From Aquidulcibacter paucihalophilus (GTDB lineage: Bacteria; Pseudomonadota; Alphaproteobacteria; Caulobacterales; Caulobacteraceae): a stretch of DNA of 64,000 nt. Below the pieces are notes generated by a model. The model was not told the DNA's origin. It was given only the letters and a program-made list of their open reading frames with translations, and ran no database searches. The position numbers and the translations under genes are program-made. The stretch is from NCBI GenBank assembly GCA_030285985.1, contig CP127384.1, positions 1,042,501 through 1,106,500 on the forward strand, in the 5' to 3' direction. Of the stretch, positions 1-10,978 are shown piece by piece. Positions within the stretch are counted from its first letter, which is position 1; every line of letters starts with the position of its first letter.

Positions 1-2757
<2,757 letters not shown>

Positions 2758-2822
2758 TCAGCAAAACTCATTCGATTTTCGAATACGACAATGTCTTCTC
2801 ACAATCGTCTATCCGCCTGGTT

Positions 2823-2940
2823 GACCCGGTGGCTATGTCGGAGGTTCCCCACCCGATCCCATTCCGAACTCGGTCGTTAAGGCCTCCAGAGCCGATGGTA
2901 CTTCGTCTCAAGGCGCGGGAGAGTAGGTCGCCGCCGGGTC
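2823..2940 (+). rRNA. 5S ribosomal RNA
   Basis: The conserved core CCGATCCCATTCCGAACTCGG is followed by the GAGAGTAGGTCGCCG block. Helix I is clear: GACCCGGTGG at the 5' end pairs with CCGCCGGGTC at the 3' end. Just outside it, CCGCCTGGT (about 2813-2821) pairs with ACCAGACGG (about 2942-2950) with one mismatch, a plausible precursor-processing stem. A further small hairpin (ATGGGC/GCCCAT, 2966-2981) lies between 5S and the tRNA. Confidence 0.95.
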
Positions 2941-3015
2941 TACCAGACGGATAGAAGATTGTATTATGGGCCGTCGCCCATCTCTCGAACGCTCTTCCTC
3001 TACACTACCGTTTGC

Positions 3016-3092
<77 letters not shown>

Positions 3093-3102
3093 AACTTTCA
3101 GA

Positions 3103-3132
3103 AGCCCGCCTGGATCCGTCCGGCGGGCTTTT
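3103..3132 (+). terminator. Rho-independent terminator after tRNA-fMet
   Basis: AGCCCGCC (3103-3110) pairs with GGCGGGCT (3122-3129), followed by a T run to 3132. It closes the rRNA/tRNA operon. Confidence 0.85.
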
Positions 3133-3150
3133 GCATGTCTGGTGTCGTGG

Positions 3151-3230
3151 CGCGCGCCGAAGGAGCAGGTCGTTCGCCTCGCCGTATACGGCTCGGCTCA
3201 AGGTCGCAGGTTCAATTCCTGCTGCTGCAC
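3151..3230 (+). pseudogene. Decayed tRNA copy
   Basis: Positions 3200-3223 repeat the T-arm of the initiator tRNA at 3059-3082 with one mismatch, and a GGAGCAG motif about 38 bases upstream (3162-3168) matches the D-arm region of the intact gene. No anticodon stem or acceptor stem can be formed, so this is a non-functional remnant. A second terminator of similar sequence follows, so the whole tRNA-terminator unit appears to have been duplicated about 141 bp downstream. An attachment-site scar from an integrated element is an alternative. Confidence 0.7.
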
Positions 3231-3240
3231 AGAGTATCCA

Positions 3241-3275
3241 AAAGCCCCGCCAGGCATCCGCCGGCGGGGCTTTTT
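3241..3275 (+). terminator. Second rho-independent terminator
   Basis: AAAGCCCCGCC (3241-3251) pairs perfectly with GGCGGGGCTTT (3263-3273) and runs into TTTTT. It resembles the terminator at 3103-3132, including the trailing TGTCTGG, which supports a duplicated unit. Confidence 0.85.
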
Positions 3276-3350
3276 GCTGTCTGGCCTGAGCCGGGCCGAT
3301 CTGGCCTTACCGCGAGTTCACCCTGATGCCTCAATCCTGCCTCGTTCCGC

Positions 3351-3377
3351 TACAAACGTAGCGCGACAAATGTAGCG
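3351..3377 (+). promoter_or_regulatory. Twin BlaI-type operator
   Basis: Two copies of an ACAAAYGTAGCG element lie 14 bp apart: TACAAACGTA at 3351-3360 and GACAAATGTA at 3365-3374. Each is dyad-like around ACA/TGT, as in operators of the BlaI/MecI family. They sit just upstream of the GTG start of the BlaI-like gene, so autorepression is the likely role. Confidence 0.6.
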
Positions 3378-3395
3378 ATCACCCGAGGAGCTGCC

Positions 3396-3770
3396 GTGAT
3401 TGAATCCCTGCCAAGGCGTGAGCGAGAGGCCTTTGAGGTCCTGTGCCGCCTGGAGGAGGCCACCACGGGCGCGGTCCGGGTGGCCATGAGCGGCGATCTC
3501 AGTGATTCCGCCGTCCGCACGCTCCTTTCGCGGCTCGAGGCGAAGGAACTGGTTGGCCGCCGCTCAGCCGAGGACGGCTTCGTCTATCGCCCGATGCAGC
3601 GCCCGCAGGCGCTGGCGGCCGGGGCCCTGCGGCGGACGGTCGATACCTTCTTCGCCGGCTCCGCGGTCTCTGCCGCCACGGCGCTGCTTGGCCTGACCCA
3701 GAAGTTGAAGCCCGAAGAGATCGAGGCGCTGGAGCGGGCCATTGAACGGGCGCGGGAGCGGGGGGCGTGA
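3396..3770 (+). CDS. BlaI/MecI/CopY-family transcriptional repressor
   Basis: A 124-residue winged-helix protein of the penicillinase-repressor family. The N-terminal part has the typical pattern REREAFEVLCRLEEATTG, then a recognition helix region SAVRTLLSRLEAKELVG and the wing (GFVYRPMQ); the C-terminal helices would dimerise. The GTG start is chosen for the GAGGAG ribosome site 6 nt upstream. The stop overlaps the next gene by 4 nt (GTGA), so the two are translationally coupled. BlaI relatives bind TACA/TGTA dyads, and two such sites lie in the leader. The signal is unknown; no beta-lactamase gene is adjacent. Confidence 0.88.
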   Translation: MIESLPRREREAFEVLCRLEEATTGAVRVAMSGDLSDSAVRTLLSRLEAKELVGRRSAEDGFVYRPMQRPQALAAGALRRTVDTFFAGSAVSAATALLGLTQKLKPEEIEALERAIERARERGA

Positions 3771-5563
3771 GCGTCAGCCTGATCCTCGAACTGCTGCTCA
3801 AGTCCGGCTTGATCGCGGGCGCCGGCCTGACGCTTTCGGCTGTGCTGCGGTTTCGACCGGCGGCAGACCGGGTCGACGTCCTGCGGGCCACGGTCTGTCT
3901 CCTCATCGCCCTGCCGCTCGTCATGACGATCGCGCCCGGCCTGCCCCTGGCCTTGCTGCCGGCGGTCGAGGCCGCCGGGGACCTGGTCGCTTCGCCCGTG
4001 GTCTGGGCCGGGGCGGTCGAGCCGGTCGAGGGCGTGGCCCTGTCCGGGTCGATCCTCTGGCCGTCGGTCGGAGATCTTGCCCTGTGGGCCTGGGCCATCG
4101 GCGCTGCTCTGGTACTGGGCCGGTTCGCGCTCGGGGTCTGGACCCTGAGCCGCTGGACCCGGGGTGGTCAGAGCGTGAAGGCCGCCGCCTGGACCGCCCC
4201 ACTGGACCGCCTCCCGACGGCCCGACGTCCGCGGCTGGTGGCGTCCAACGCGATCAGCGCGCCGCTGAGCTGGGGCGTCCCGCCGGGCGTGGTCCTGATC
4301 GGACAGGATCAGCTCGCCCGGCCGGAAACCGCCCGCGCCATCCTCGCCCACGAACTCGCCCATCTGCAGCGCGGCGACTGGATCTTCCTGATCCTGTCGC
4401 GGGTGGCGCTCGGCCTGTTCTGGTTCAACCCGCTGGTCTGGATGCTCCACGCCGCCCTGTCGGCCCGCAGCGAGGAGGCCGCCGATGCGGTCGCCGTCGG
4501 CGAGGTCGACCGGCGGACCTATGCCCGCGCCCTCGTCGATCTCGCTTCCGACTTCACCCCGCCCGCCGCCCTCGGGATGGCGGGTCCCGCCGAAACCCTG
4601 ACCCGAAGGATCACCTGCATCATGAAGACCTCAGCCCCGCTCCGCCGCCGTCCGCTGGCCATGGCCCTGACCGTCGGCGCCCTGATCGGTATCGCGACCC
4701 CGATCGCCGCGCTCGAACTGACGCCCCGCAGTCAGGCCGCGTCGCAGGCCCCCCTCGCACCGATGGCGGAGCCTGACCCGGTCGACGCCGTCGATGCGGT
4801 CGAGGTCGTGGCTCCGGCTGCTCCGGCGGCGGATGCGGTCGATCCGGTCGAAGCCGTTGCAGCGGCCGACGCCGTGGCACCGGTCGCCTCGGACGGCGAC
4901 TGGTACGCCGGTCAGGACGCCTGGGCACCGCCGCCGCCGCCCCCGCTTCCGCCCCTGCCGCCCGCACCGCCTGCGCCGCCAGCGCCCTACGCTGTGATGC
5001 CAGCTCCGCCTGCGCCGCCCGCACCCCCGGCTCCGCCGGCCCGTGCGCCGCGCGCCGGCTGGGTTCACAGCAACAGCCGTCCGATGACCGAGCAGGAGCG
5101 TCAGGCTGTCGTCGAGGCGCGCCAGGCGGCGGTCGAGGCCCGGATCCATGCGGCGGAGGCACGCCGCGTGGCGGTTGAAGCCCGGGCCCAGGCGCGGCCT
5201 CGCGCCGCTGCGGTGCCCGAGGCCCGGGCTCGTGCGCGGGCTGCTGTCGCCGCGGCCGCAGACGCCCGGGCGCAGGCCGGGGCGGCCCGCGAATACGCCG
5301 CCCGCGAAGTCGCCAACGCCCGGGTGCATATGGCCCAGGGCGCGGACCAGATGGTCGCCGGCGCGCGGCAGATGCGCGAAGAATCGGTCCGTCTGCGCGA
5401 TCCCGCCTATCGGGCGACGCAGATCCAGCGGGCGCAGGAGCGCGGCGAGACGGTTACGGACGCCGAACTTCAGGCCCTTTCGCCGCGCCTGGCGAGCCGG
5501 GCCGACCGGCTGGAGCAACGGGCCGTGGCGCTGCGTGAACGCGCCGCCCTCCAACCGTCCTGA
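3767..5563 (+). CDS. BlaR1-like M56 membrane metalloprotease with Pro/Ala-rich tail
   Basis: 598 residues. The N-terminal third is an M56 peptidase domain: three hydrophobic segments, then the zinc motif HELAH at 195-199, then another hydrophobic segment with the downstream SEEAADAVA. In BlaR1/MecR1 this domain cleaves the partner repressor after a sensor is acylated. Here the penicillin-binding sensor is absent. After a further membrane segment (about 290-310) come a low-complexity Val/Asp/Ala stretch, a polyproline segment around residue 390-425, and a long Ala/Arg/Glu-rich coiled coil to the end. It is coupled to the BlaI-like repressor. Function as an envelope sensor is inferred; the ligand is unknown. 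Confidence 0.82.
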   Translation: MSVSLILELLLKSGLIAGAGLTLSAVLRFRPAADRVDVLRATVCLLIALPLVMTIAPGLPLALLPAVEAAGDLVASPVVWAGAVEPVEGVALSGSILWPSVGDLALWAWAIGAALVLGRFALGVWTLSRWTRGGQSVKAAAWTAPLDRLPTARRPRLVASNAISAPLSWGVPPGVVLIGQDQLARPETARAILAHELAHLQRGDWIFLILSRVALGLFWFNPLVWMLHAALSARSEEAADAVAVGEVDRRTYARALVDLASDFTPPAALGMAGPAETLTRRITCIMKTSAPLRRRPLAMALTVGALIGIATPIAALELTPRSQAASQAPLAPMAEPDPVDAVDAVEVVAPAAPAADAVDPVEAVAAADAVAPVASDGDWYAGQDAWAPPPPPPLPPLPPAPPAPPAPYAVMPAPPAPPAPPAPPARAPRAGWVHSNSRPMTEQERQAVVEARQAAVEARIHAAEARRVAVEARAQARPRAAAVPEARARARAAVAAAADARAQAGAAREYAAREVANARVHMAQGADQMVAGARQMREESVRLRDPAYRATQIQRAQERGETVTDAELQALSPRLASRADRLEQRAVALRERAALQPS

Positions 5564-5576
5564 TCTGACGAAATGT

Positions 5577-5607
5577 CCGCCCGTTCCGGTGTTGCCGGAG
5601 CGGGCGG
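5577..5607. terminator. Hairpin between convergent genes
   Basis: CCGCCCGTTCCGG (5577-5589) pairs with CCGGAGCGGGCGG (5595-5607), a 13-bp stem with one wobble or mismatch and a 5-nt loop. It lies between the M56 gene and ileS, which converge on it. There is no clear T run on either side. Confidence 0.55.
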
Positions 5608-5611
5608 GCTG

Positions 5612-8527
5612 TCACCCGTGTTGGGCGTCCCACCAACGCACGGCGTCCGCATCGCGGGCACTGAGCTCGGGATAGGCGGGGTCGGAGCCGACGTCTGGCA
5701 CACGCCGCCATGAGCGGGCGCATTTGGGGTGGTCGGCCAGGCGAACCTCGACCGTCACCGCGTCTCCGCCGGTGATCAGTTCAGCGCCGGACGTCCGGAA
5801 CACCTCGGCGGAGTCGAGCCCTTCGAACGGCGCGAAGGCCGCGGCGGGGCCGGTCACGATAGGCCAGGCGTCGAGCGCGCCGCCGATCGCCTTGTCGCGG
5901 CGCGCGGCTTCGAGTGATTCATTGACGACTTCCAGAACGGCCTGGACGTTTGCCCAGCGTTGGGCCTCATCCGCATTCCGCCACTCGGCCGGCGTCTCCG
6001 GGATCACCCGGGCGCAGTTCGAGCCGGCGTCCGGATACCGCGTGCCCCAGGCCTCTTCCATGGTGAAGGGCGTCAGGGGTGCCAGCCAGGCGGTGAGGCG
6101 CATGAAGACCTCATGCATCACCGTGCGGGCCGCGCGGCGGCGGATGGCGTCGGGGCGGTCGCAGTAGAGGCTGTCCTTGCGGATGTCGAAATAGAGCGCC
6201 GACAGGTCGTTGGAGCAGAACTCCAGCACCGGGCGGACGACGTCCTGGAAGCGGTATTCGGCGTAGGCCTTGCGGACGTCGCGATCGAGCTCCCACAGGC
6301 GGTGCAGGATGAATTTCTCGAGCGGCGGCATCTGGTCGAGCGGCAGGCGTTCGGCCTCGTCGAAGCCGACCAGGGCACCGAGCAGATAGCGGACGGTGTT
6401 GCGCAGCTTGCGATAGGCGTCGACCGTGGTCTGCAGGATCTGTTTCCCGATCCGCTGGTCCTCGGCGTAGTCGACCAGCGAGACCCACAGGCGCAGGATG
6501 TCGGCACCGGATTCCTTGATGATGGTCGCGGGGTCGGTCGTGTTCCCCTTCGACTTGGACATCTTCTCCCCGTTCTCGTCCTGGGTGAAGCCATGGGTCA
6601 GGACGGCGTCATAGGGGGCGCGGCCGCGGGTGCCGCAGCCTTCGAGCAGGTTGGACTGGAACCAGCCGCGATGCTGGTCCGAGCCTTCGAGATAGAGGTC
6701 CGCCGGCCAGTGCGAGGGGCGGTCGCCGGTGTAGCCATGGGCCGGGTCGCGCGTTTCGAGCGTGAAGGCATGGGTGCAGCCGGAGTCGAACCAGACGTCG
6801 AGGATGTCCTCGATCTTCTCGTAGCGGGCCGGGTCGTGGGCGCCGAGGAAGTCGGCGTCGGGACGGGTGAACCAGGCGTCGGCACCGCCCTCGGCCACCG
6901 CGGCGGTGATGCGGGCGTCGACCTCGGCGTCGACCAGTGGCTGGCCGGTCTGTTTGTCGACGAACATGGCAAGCGGCGTGCCCCAGGCGCGCTGGCGGCT
7001 GATCAGCCAGTCAGGGCGGCCCTCGACCATGGAGCGGATGCGGTTGCGGCCGGCCTCCGGGTGGAAGTCGGTCTTGTCGATGGCGTCCAGCGCCCGCTCG
7101 CGCAGGGTGCCGTCGTCCGCCAGCGGCGTGTCCATGCGGATGAACCACTGCGGCGTATTGCGGAAGATGATCGGTGCCTTGGAGCGCCAGCTGTGGGGGT
7201 AGGAATGCTCCAGCCGGCCGCGCGCGAGCAGGTTGCCGGCCTCAATCAGCTTTTCCATCACCGCGCCGTTGGCGGGTCCGAATTTGCCGGTCTTCTTGCC
7301 CTCGGTCTCCAGCACCTTGAGGCCGGCGAACAGGGGGACGTGGTCGTAGTAGGCGCCGTCGGGATCGACGGTGTCCGGGACCTCGTGATGGCCGTGGGCC
7401 TTCCAGACCTCGAAGTCGTCGGCCCCGTGGCCCGGAGCCGTGTGGACGAAGCCGGTGCCCGCGTCGTCGGTGACGTGATCGCCGGCCAGCAGGGGCACGG
7501 AGAAGCCGTAGCCGGGGGCGAGGGCCGCCAGCGGGTGGGCGCACTCCAGACCGGACGGGTTCAGGTCGTCGAGGCGGGTCCAGGTGGCGATTTTCGCGGC
7601 CTTGAAGACATCCTCGGCCAGTTTGTCGGCGACGATCAGCCGGTCGCCCGGCCTGGCCCAGGGCTCGAACTCGAGCCCGGTCTCCATGGCCGTGACCTCA
7701 TAGAGGCCATAGGCGATCTCGGGGCCGTAGCTGATCGCGCGGTTGGCCGGGATGGTCCAGGGCGTGGTGGTCCAGATGACGATCGACGGGTTGGCGTGGC
7801 GGAAGGCCAGCAGGTCGTCCGGATGGCTGTCGGTCGCACCGGTGACGGGGAATTTGACCCAGACCGTCGGGCTGACGTGGTCGTGGTATTCGATCTCGGC
7901 GTCGGCCAGGGCGGTGCGCTCGACCGGCGACCACATGACGGGCTTGGAGCCGCGATAGAGCTGGCCCGAGTTCTTGAACTTGTGGAACTCGCCGACGATG
8001 GCGGCTTCGGTGCCGAAATCCATCGTGGCGTAGCGGTTGTCCCAGTCGCCGAGGACGCCCAGCCGCTTGAACTGTTCGCGCTGCACGTTGATCCAGCCGG
8101 TCGCGTATTCGCGGCAGGCCTGGCGGAACTCGGCCTTGGAAACCTCGTCCTTGCGCTTGCCCTGGCTGCGGTAGCGTTCCTCGATCTTCCACTCGATCGG
8201 CAGGCCGTGGCAGTCCCAGCCGGGGACGTAGTCGACGTCATTGCCGAGCAGGAAGCGGCTGCGGACCACGAAGTCCTTCAGCGTCTTGTTCAGGGCGTGG
8301 CCGATGTGGATGTCGCCGTTGGCGTAGGGCGGGCCGTCATGCAGGACATAGAGGGGCGCGCCCTCGGCCTGACGCTGCTGGCGCAGGGCGGCATAGAGGT
8401 CGCCCCACTGCTCAATGATCGCCGGTTCCTTTTGCGGCAGGCCGCCGCGCATGGGGAAGGGCGTCTCGGGCAGGAAGACGGTTTCGCGATAGTCGCGGCC
8501 GGTGGGGGTGTCGCTGGCGTCAGCCAT
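5612..8527 (-). CDS. ileS: Isoleucyl-tRNA synthetase
   Basis: A 971-residue class I synthetase that charges tRNA-Ile. HIGH is at 74-77 (GDIHIGHALNK) and KMSKS at 655-659. The CP1 editing domain is present with GFVHTAPGHG. The C-terminal domain keeps only one cysteine of the usual double CxxC zinc site (KCARSW, then PELSARDAD). The ATG at 8527 (MADASDTPTG) is preferred over an upstream in-frame ATG because the family usually begins close to this point. In many alphaproteobacteria ribF precedes ileS and lspA follows. Here two other genes separate it from ribF, and the M56 gene lies downstream on the other strand. Confidence 0.96.
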   Translation of the reverse strand: MADASDTPTGRDYRETVFLPETPFPMRGGLPQKEPAIIEQWGDLYAALRQQRQAEGAPLYVLHDGPPYANGDIHIGHALNKTLKDFVVRSRFLLGNDVDYVPGWDCHGLPIEWKIEERYRSQGKRKDEVSKAEFRQACREYATGWINVQREQFKRLGVLGDWDNRYATMDFGTEAAIVGEFHKFKNSGQLYRGSKPVMWSPVERTALADAEIEYHDHVSPTVWVKFPVTGATDSHPDDLLAFRHANPSIVIWTTTPWTIPANRAISYGPEIAYGLYEVTAMETGLEFEPWARPGDRLIVADKLAEDVFKAAKIATWTRLDDLNPSGLECAHPLAALAPGYGFSVPLLAGDHVTDDAGTGFVHTAPGHGADDFEVWKAHGHHEVPDTVDPDGAYYDHVPLFAGLKVLETEGKKTGKFGPANGAVMEKLIEAGNLLARGRLEHSYPHSWRSKAPIIFRNTPQWFIRMDTPLADDGTLRERALDAIDKTDFHPEAGRNRIRSMVEGRPDWLISRQRAWGTPLAMFVDKQTGQPLVDAEVDARITAAVAEGGADAWFTRPDADFLGAHDPARYEKIEDILDVWFDSGCTHAFTLETRDPAHGYTGDRPSHWPADLYLEGSDQHRGWFQSNLLEGCGTRGRAPYDAVLTHGFTQDENGEKMSKSKGNTTDPATIIKESGADILRLWVSLVDYAEDQRIGKQILQTTVDAYRKLRNTVRYLLGALVGFDEAERLPLDQMPPLEKFILHRLWELDRDVRKAYAEYRFQDVVRPVLEFCSNDLSALYFDIRKDSLYCDRPDAIRRRAARTVMHEVFMRLTAWLAPLTPFTMEEAWGTRYPDAGSNCARVIPETPAEWRNADEAQRWANVQAVLEVVNESLEAARRDKAIGGALDAWPIVTGPAAAFAPFEGLDSAEVFRTSGAELITGGDAVTVEVRLADHPKCARSWRRVPDVGSDPAYPELSARDADAVRWWDAQHG

Positions 8528-8750
8528 GAAGTCTCGTTTCGTCGATGTGTGATCGTTCGCGTCGGTATCGATCCCGGCGTGCACGGGGCCAGAGCCCTGC
8601 GGCGCTACGCCGGGCGGCTAATCGAAATCGGGCGAAACACGCGGACGGTCATGGTGCGCACGGTCTAGCAGACGGGGAGGGGCGGACGCCAGCCGGGATT
8701 GCCAGTCGCGGTCGGCGGCGGGATAGTCAGGGGCTCATGGGAGGGTTCCG

Positions 8751-9287
8751 ATGCGTCATGTCCTGATCGCCGTCGCCATTGTCGTCGGCCTCGCCGCCTG
8801 TTCGCCGTCGGCCGATGAAGCCGTCGAGCCGGCGGATGCGCCCGCCGCCCTGCCGCCGGGCCGCCCCGCCATCTATGAGGCCGCGCGGGTCGGGCCGGAG
8901 GAATTCGTGCGGGCCCTCTACGCCGTTCACGCCACGCCGGGGGCCAGCAAGGGAGAGCCGCTGCGGCCGGGGCAGGATCCGATCTACGACCGGATGCTGA
9001 ACGCCATGATCGGCGCGGATTTCGCCAAGGCGGCGGGCGAGGTTCCGACGCTGAACTATGATCCGATCTGCGATTGTCAGGACAGCGAGGGCTTCACGCT
9101 CGATTCCGTCGCGGTGACGCAGGCGGGCCCGCAGGCCGCCGAGGCGGCGGTGGTGTTCACCAATGCCGGCGAGACGAAGCGGCAGACGCTGAAACTGGTG
9201 AAGGAGGGGCCGATGTGGAAGGTCTCCGACGTGCTGGTTGCGGGGCGGCCGTCGCTGACCGAGCAGCTGATGGCGGCGATCAGCTGA
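8751..9287 (+). CDS. Small lipoprotein, DUF3828-like
   Basis: 178 residues with a lipoprotein signal: hydrophobic stretch and lipobox LAAC with Cys at about 17. The mature part (PEEFVRALYAVH, then WKVSDVLV near the end) resembles the DUF3828 fold, a secreted NTF2-like family of unknown role. GGAGGG lies just upstream of the ATG. It faces away from ileS across a 222-bp gap that must hold both promoters, and it converges on the gene at 9327. No function is assigned. Confidence 0.72.
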   Translation: MRHVLIAVAIVVGLAACSPSADEAVEPADAPAALPPGRPAIYEAARVGPEEFVRALYAVHATPGASKGEPLRPGQDPIYDRMLNAMIGADFAKAAGEVPTLNYDPICDCQDSEGFTLDSVAVTQAGPQAAEAAVVFTNAGETKRQTLKLVKEGPMWKVSDVLVAGRPSLTEQLMAAIS

Positions 9288-9326
9288 TCCCTGGCGCGCC
9301 CGGTCATCGCAAGGCTGGATTGGGCC

Positions 9327-9965
9327 CTAGTGGCCGCCCTTTCGCGAGTCGGAGACGGCGCGCGGATTTTCACAGGACTCGACCGGCTGCGGCACGTCCC
9401 CGTTCATGTGCGAGGTCCAGCATTCGTCGAAGACCGAGCAGTAGCAGGCCGTGGCCACGGCGCTGAAGCGCGATTGCTGGACCGTGTCCCAGGCGCGCAA
9501 CTGGGCGGCGTCGCCTTCGCGAGGCCATTGCAGGACCGTCCGTTCTTCGCCGGCAGAGAGAACCGCAGGGGCCAGGGGCGAACTCGACAGGCGCCAGTCG
9601 GTCACGTCTGGTCCGGCTGACATGGCGAATCTGGTCCAGTTTTTGAAAACCCGCCCGTTGTGCGTGACTTGCGCCCAGACGATGCGCGCGGGCCCGGCAC
9701 CGACGTTCGTGACTGCAAAGCCCAGCACCCGCCGGCCCTCAGCGTCGTTTCCGTGGGTGTACTGCAGGATCGGCATCGACTGGGCGCGGACGAGCCGCTG
9801 GTTCTGCTCGACCAGGGCCTCCATCGTATGGCCGGTGTGCAGGGACACATAGAGCGAGCCGAACGAGACAATCAGAACCGCCACACCCATGGCGACGTCG
9901 AACCATTTGATAGCGGTGCGGTGGTGCTCCGCGACGTGGTGCGGCGTTTCAGGCGGCTCGATCAT
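9327..9965 (-). CDS. Membrane-anchored protein of unknown function
   Basis: 212 residues. One strong membrane helix at about 24-44 (VAMGVAVLIVSFGSLYVSL) follows a short cytoplasmic N-terminus. The rest, about 165 residues, would be exported and contains Cys residues near the end (CYCSVFDECW). I do not recognise a family. It lies between ribF and the DUF3828-like gene. Its ribosome-binding region sits inside a hairpin (see 9971-9990). Confidence 0.65.
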   Translation of the reverse strand: MIEPPETPHHVAEHHRTAIKWFDVAMGVAVLIVSFGSLYVSLHTGHTMEALVEQNQRLVRAQSMPILQYTHGNDAEGRRVLGFAVTNVGAGPARIVWAQVTHNGRVFKNWTRFAMSAGPDVTDWRLSSSPLAPAVLSAGEERTVLQWPREGDAAQLRAWDTVQQSRFSAVATACYCSVFDECWTSHMNGDVPQPVESCENPRAVSDSRKGGH

Positions 9966-9970
9966 TTCAT

Positions 9971-9990
9971 CCCCCGTTCTGTGACGGGGG
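9971..9990 (-). promoter_or_regulatory. Hairpin covering a ribosome-binding site
   Basis: CCCCCGT (9971-9977) pairs perfectly with ACGGGGG (9984-9990). On the minus strand the second arm reads ACGGGGG and lies 5 nt before the ATG at 9965, so the purine-rich Shine-Dalgarno-like run is paired. It could modulate translation or simply be a weak terminator after ribF. Confidence 0.4.
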
Positions 9991-10041
9991 CATGTTTGAG
10001 GTCAGTTCCAGCGTGGCAAGACAGGTTGCGACGAACCGCGG

Positions 10042-10971
10042 TTATGGCGCGACGAGGGCCTCACGGGCGGCGTCCGCGTCGCGACCGATCTGAACCTTGA
10101 GCGCGTCGAGCCCGTCGAAGGCCATCTCGCCGCGGAGGTAGGCGACCAGTTCGGTCTCGATCGTCTGGCCGTACAGATCGCAGTCGAAATCCAGCAGCCA
10201 GACTTCGAGCAGCGGCTGGTCGATCTCGAACATGGGACGGACGCCCAGATTGGCGACGCCGTCGATCACGCGGCCATCCGGCAGGTGGGTGCGGGTCGCA
10301 TAGACGCCATAGGCGGGCCGCATATAGTCGGCCATCGACACATTGGCGGTCGGGACGCCGATGGTGCGCCCGCGCTTGTCGCCGTGGATGACCTCGCCCT
10401 CGATGGCGAACGGCCGGCCGAGGATGGCGGCGGCGCGGGGCATGTCGCCGGCCTTGAGCGCCTCGCGGACGCCGGAGGAGGAAAGCTTCAGTCCGTCACC
10501 GTCATCGATGCGGTCGACCACAGTGACGCCGAAGCCCAGCGCCTCGCCCTGGCGGCGCAGCCCCTCGGCCGAGCCGGTGCGGCCCTTGCCGTAGGAGAAG
10601 TCGAAACCGACGGCGGCATGACGGATGCCGAGGCCGTCCACCAGGACCTGTTCGACGAAGGCTTCGTCGGTCATGGCGGCCATGGTGGCGTCAAAGGGAA
10701 GGAGATGAAGTCGGTCGACGCCGAGCGGGGCCATGGCGCGTGCCATCTGGGCCGGCGTCATCAGACGGAAGGGCGCTGCGTCGGGCTGGAACCACCGGCG
10801 GGGGTGGGGATCGAAACTGACGACGGCCAGTGGAACGCCGAGGCGGTCGGCGGCGGCGCGGGCCTGGGCGATGACCGCCTGATGGCCGCGATGCACGCCG
10901 TCAAAGGCACCGATGGCGACGGCGGCACCGCGCAGCCGGTCGGGCAGGTCGCGCCAGGCGGTGACGATCAC
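10042..10971 (-). CDS. ribF: Bifunctional riboflavin kinase / FAD synthetase
   Basis: 309 residues; converts riboflavin to FMN and then FAD in the cytosol. The N-terminal nucleotidyltransferase domain shows GAFDGVHRGH at about 22-31. The C-terminal flavokinase domain shows GDKRGRTIGVPTAN, the usual ATP/riboflavin-binding signature, and YGVYATR. The length is typical. It begins 7 nt after the stop of the MaoC gene on the same strand, so the two probably share a transcript. Confidence 0.95.
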   Translation of the reverse strand: MIVTAWRDLPDRLRGAAVAIGAFDGVHRGHQAVIAQARAAADRLGVPLAVVSFDPHPRRWFQPDAAPFRLMTPAQMARAMAPLGVDRLHLLPFDATMAAMTDEAFVEQVLVDGLGIRHAAVGFDFSYGKGRTGSAEGLRRQGEALGFGVTVVDRIDDGDGLKLSSSGVREALKAGDMPRAAAILGRPFAIEGEVIHGDKRGRTIGVPTANVSMADYMRPAYGVYATRTHLPDGRVIDGVANLGVRPMFEIDQPLLEVWLLDFDCDLYGQTIETELVAYLRGEMAFDGLDALKVQIGRDADAAREALVAP

Positions 10972-10978
10972 GACCCGG

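Noticed and set aside
4780-5300. Repetitive DNA in the M56 gene that looks like a tandem array
   Set aside because: The repeats are low-complexity Pro/Ala/Arg codons and not a precise tandem repeat or CRISPR; spacing is irregular.
5960-8668. A very long open frame on the + strand opposite ileS
   Set aside because: It is the antisense of a clear ileS gene and its translation is rich in Val, Gly, Asp and Arg as expected from GC-rich antisense DNA; no family features appear.
8545-8668. A + strand stretch reading VGIDPGVHGA, like the start of a RuvC-type nuclease
   Set aside because: The resemblance is limited to about ten residues, the rest is Arg-rich and the frame stops at 8668. It is probably chance, though a pseudogene remnant cannot be excluded.
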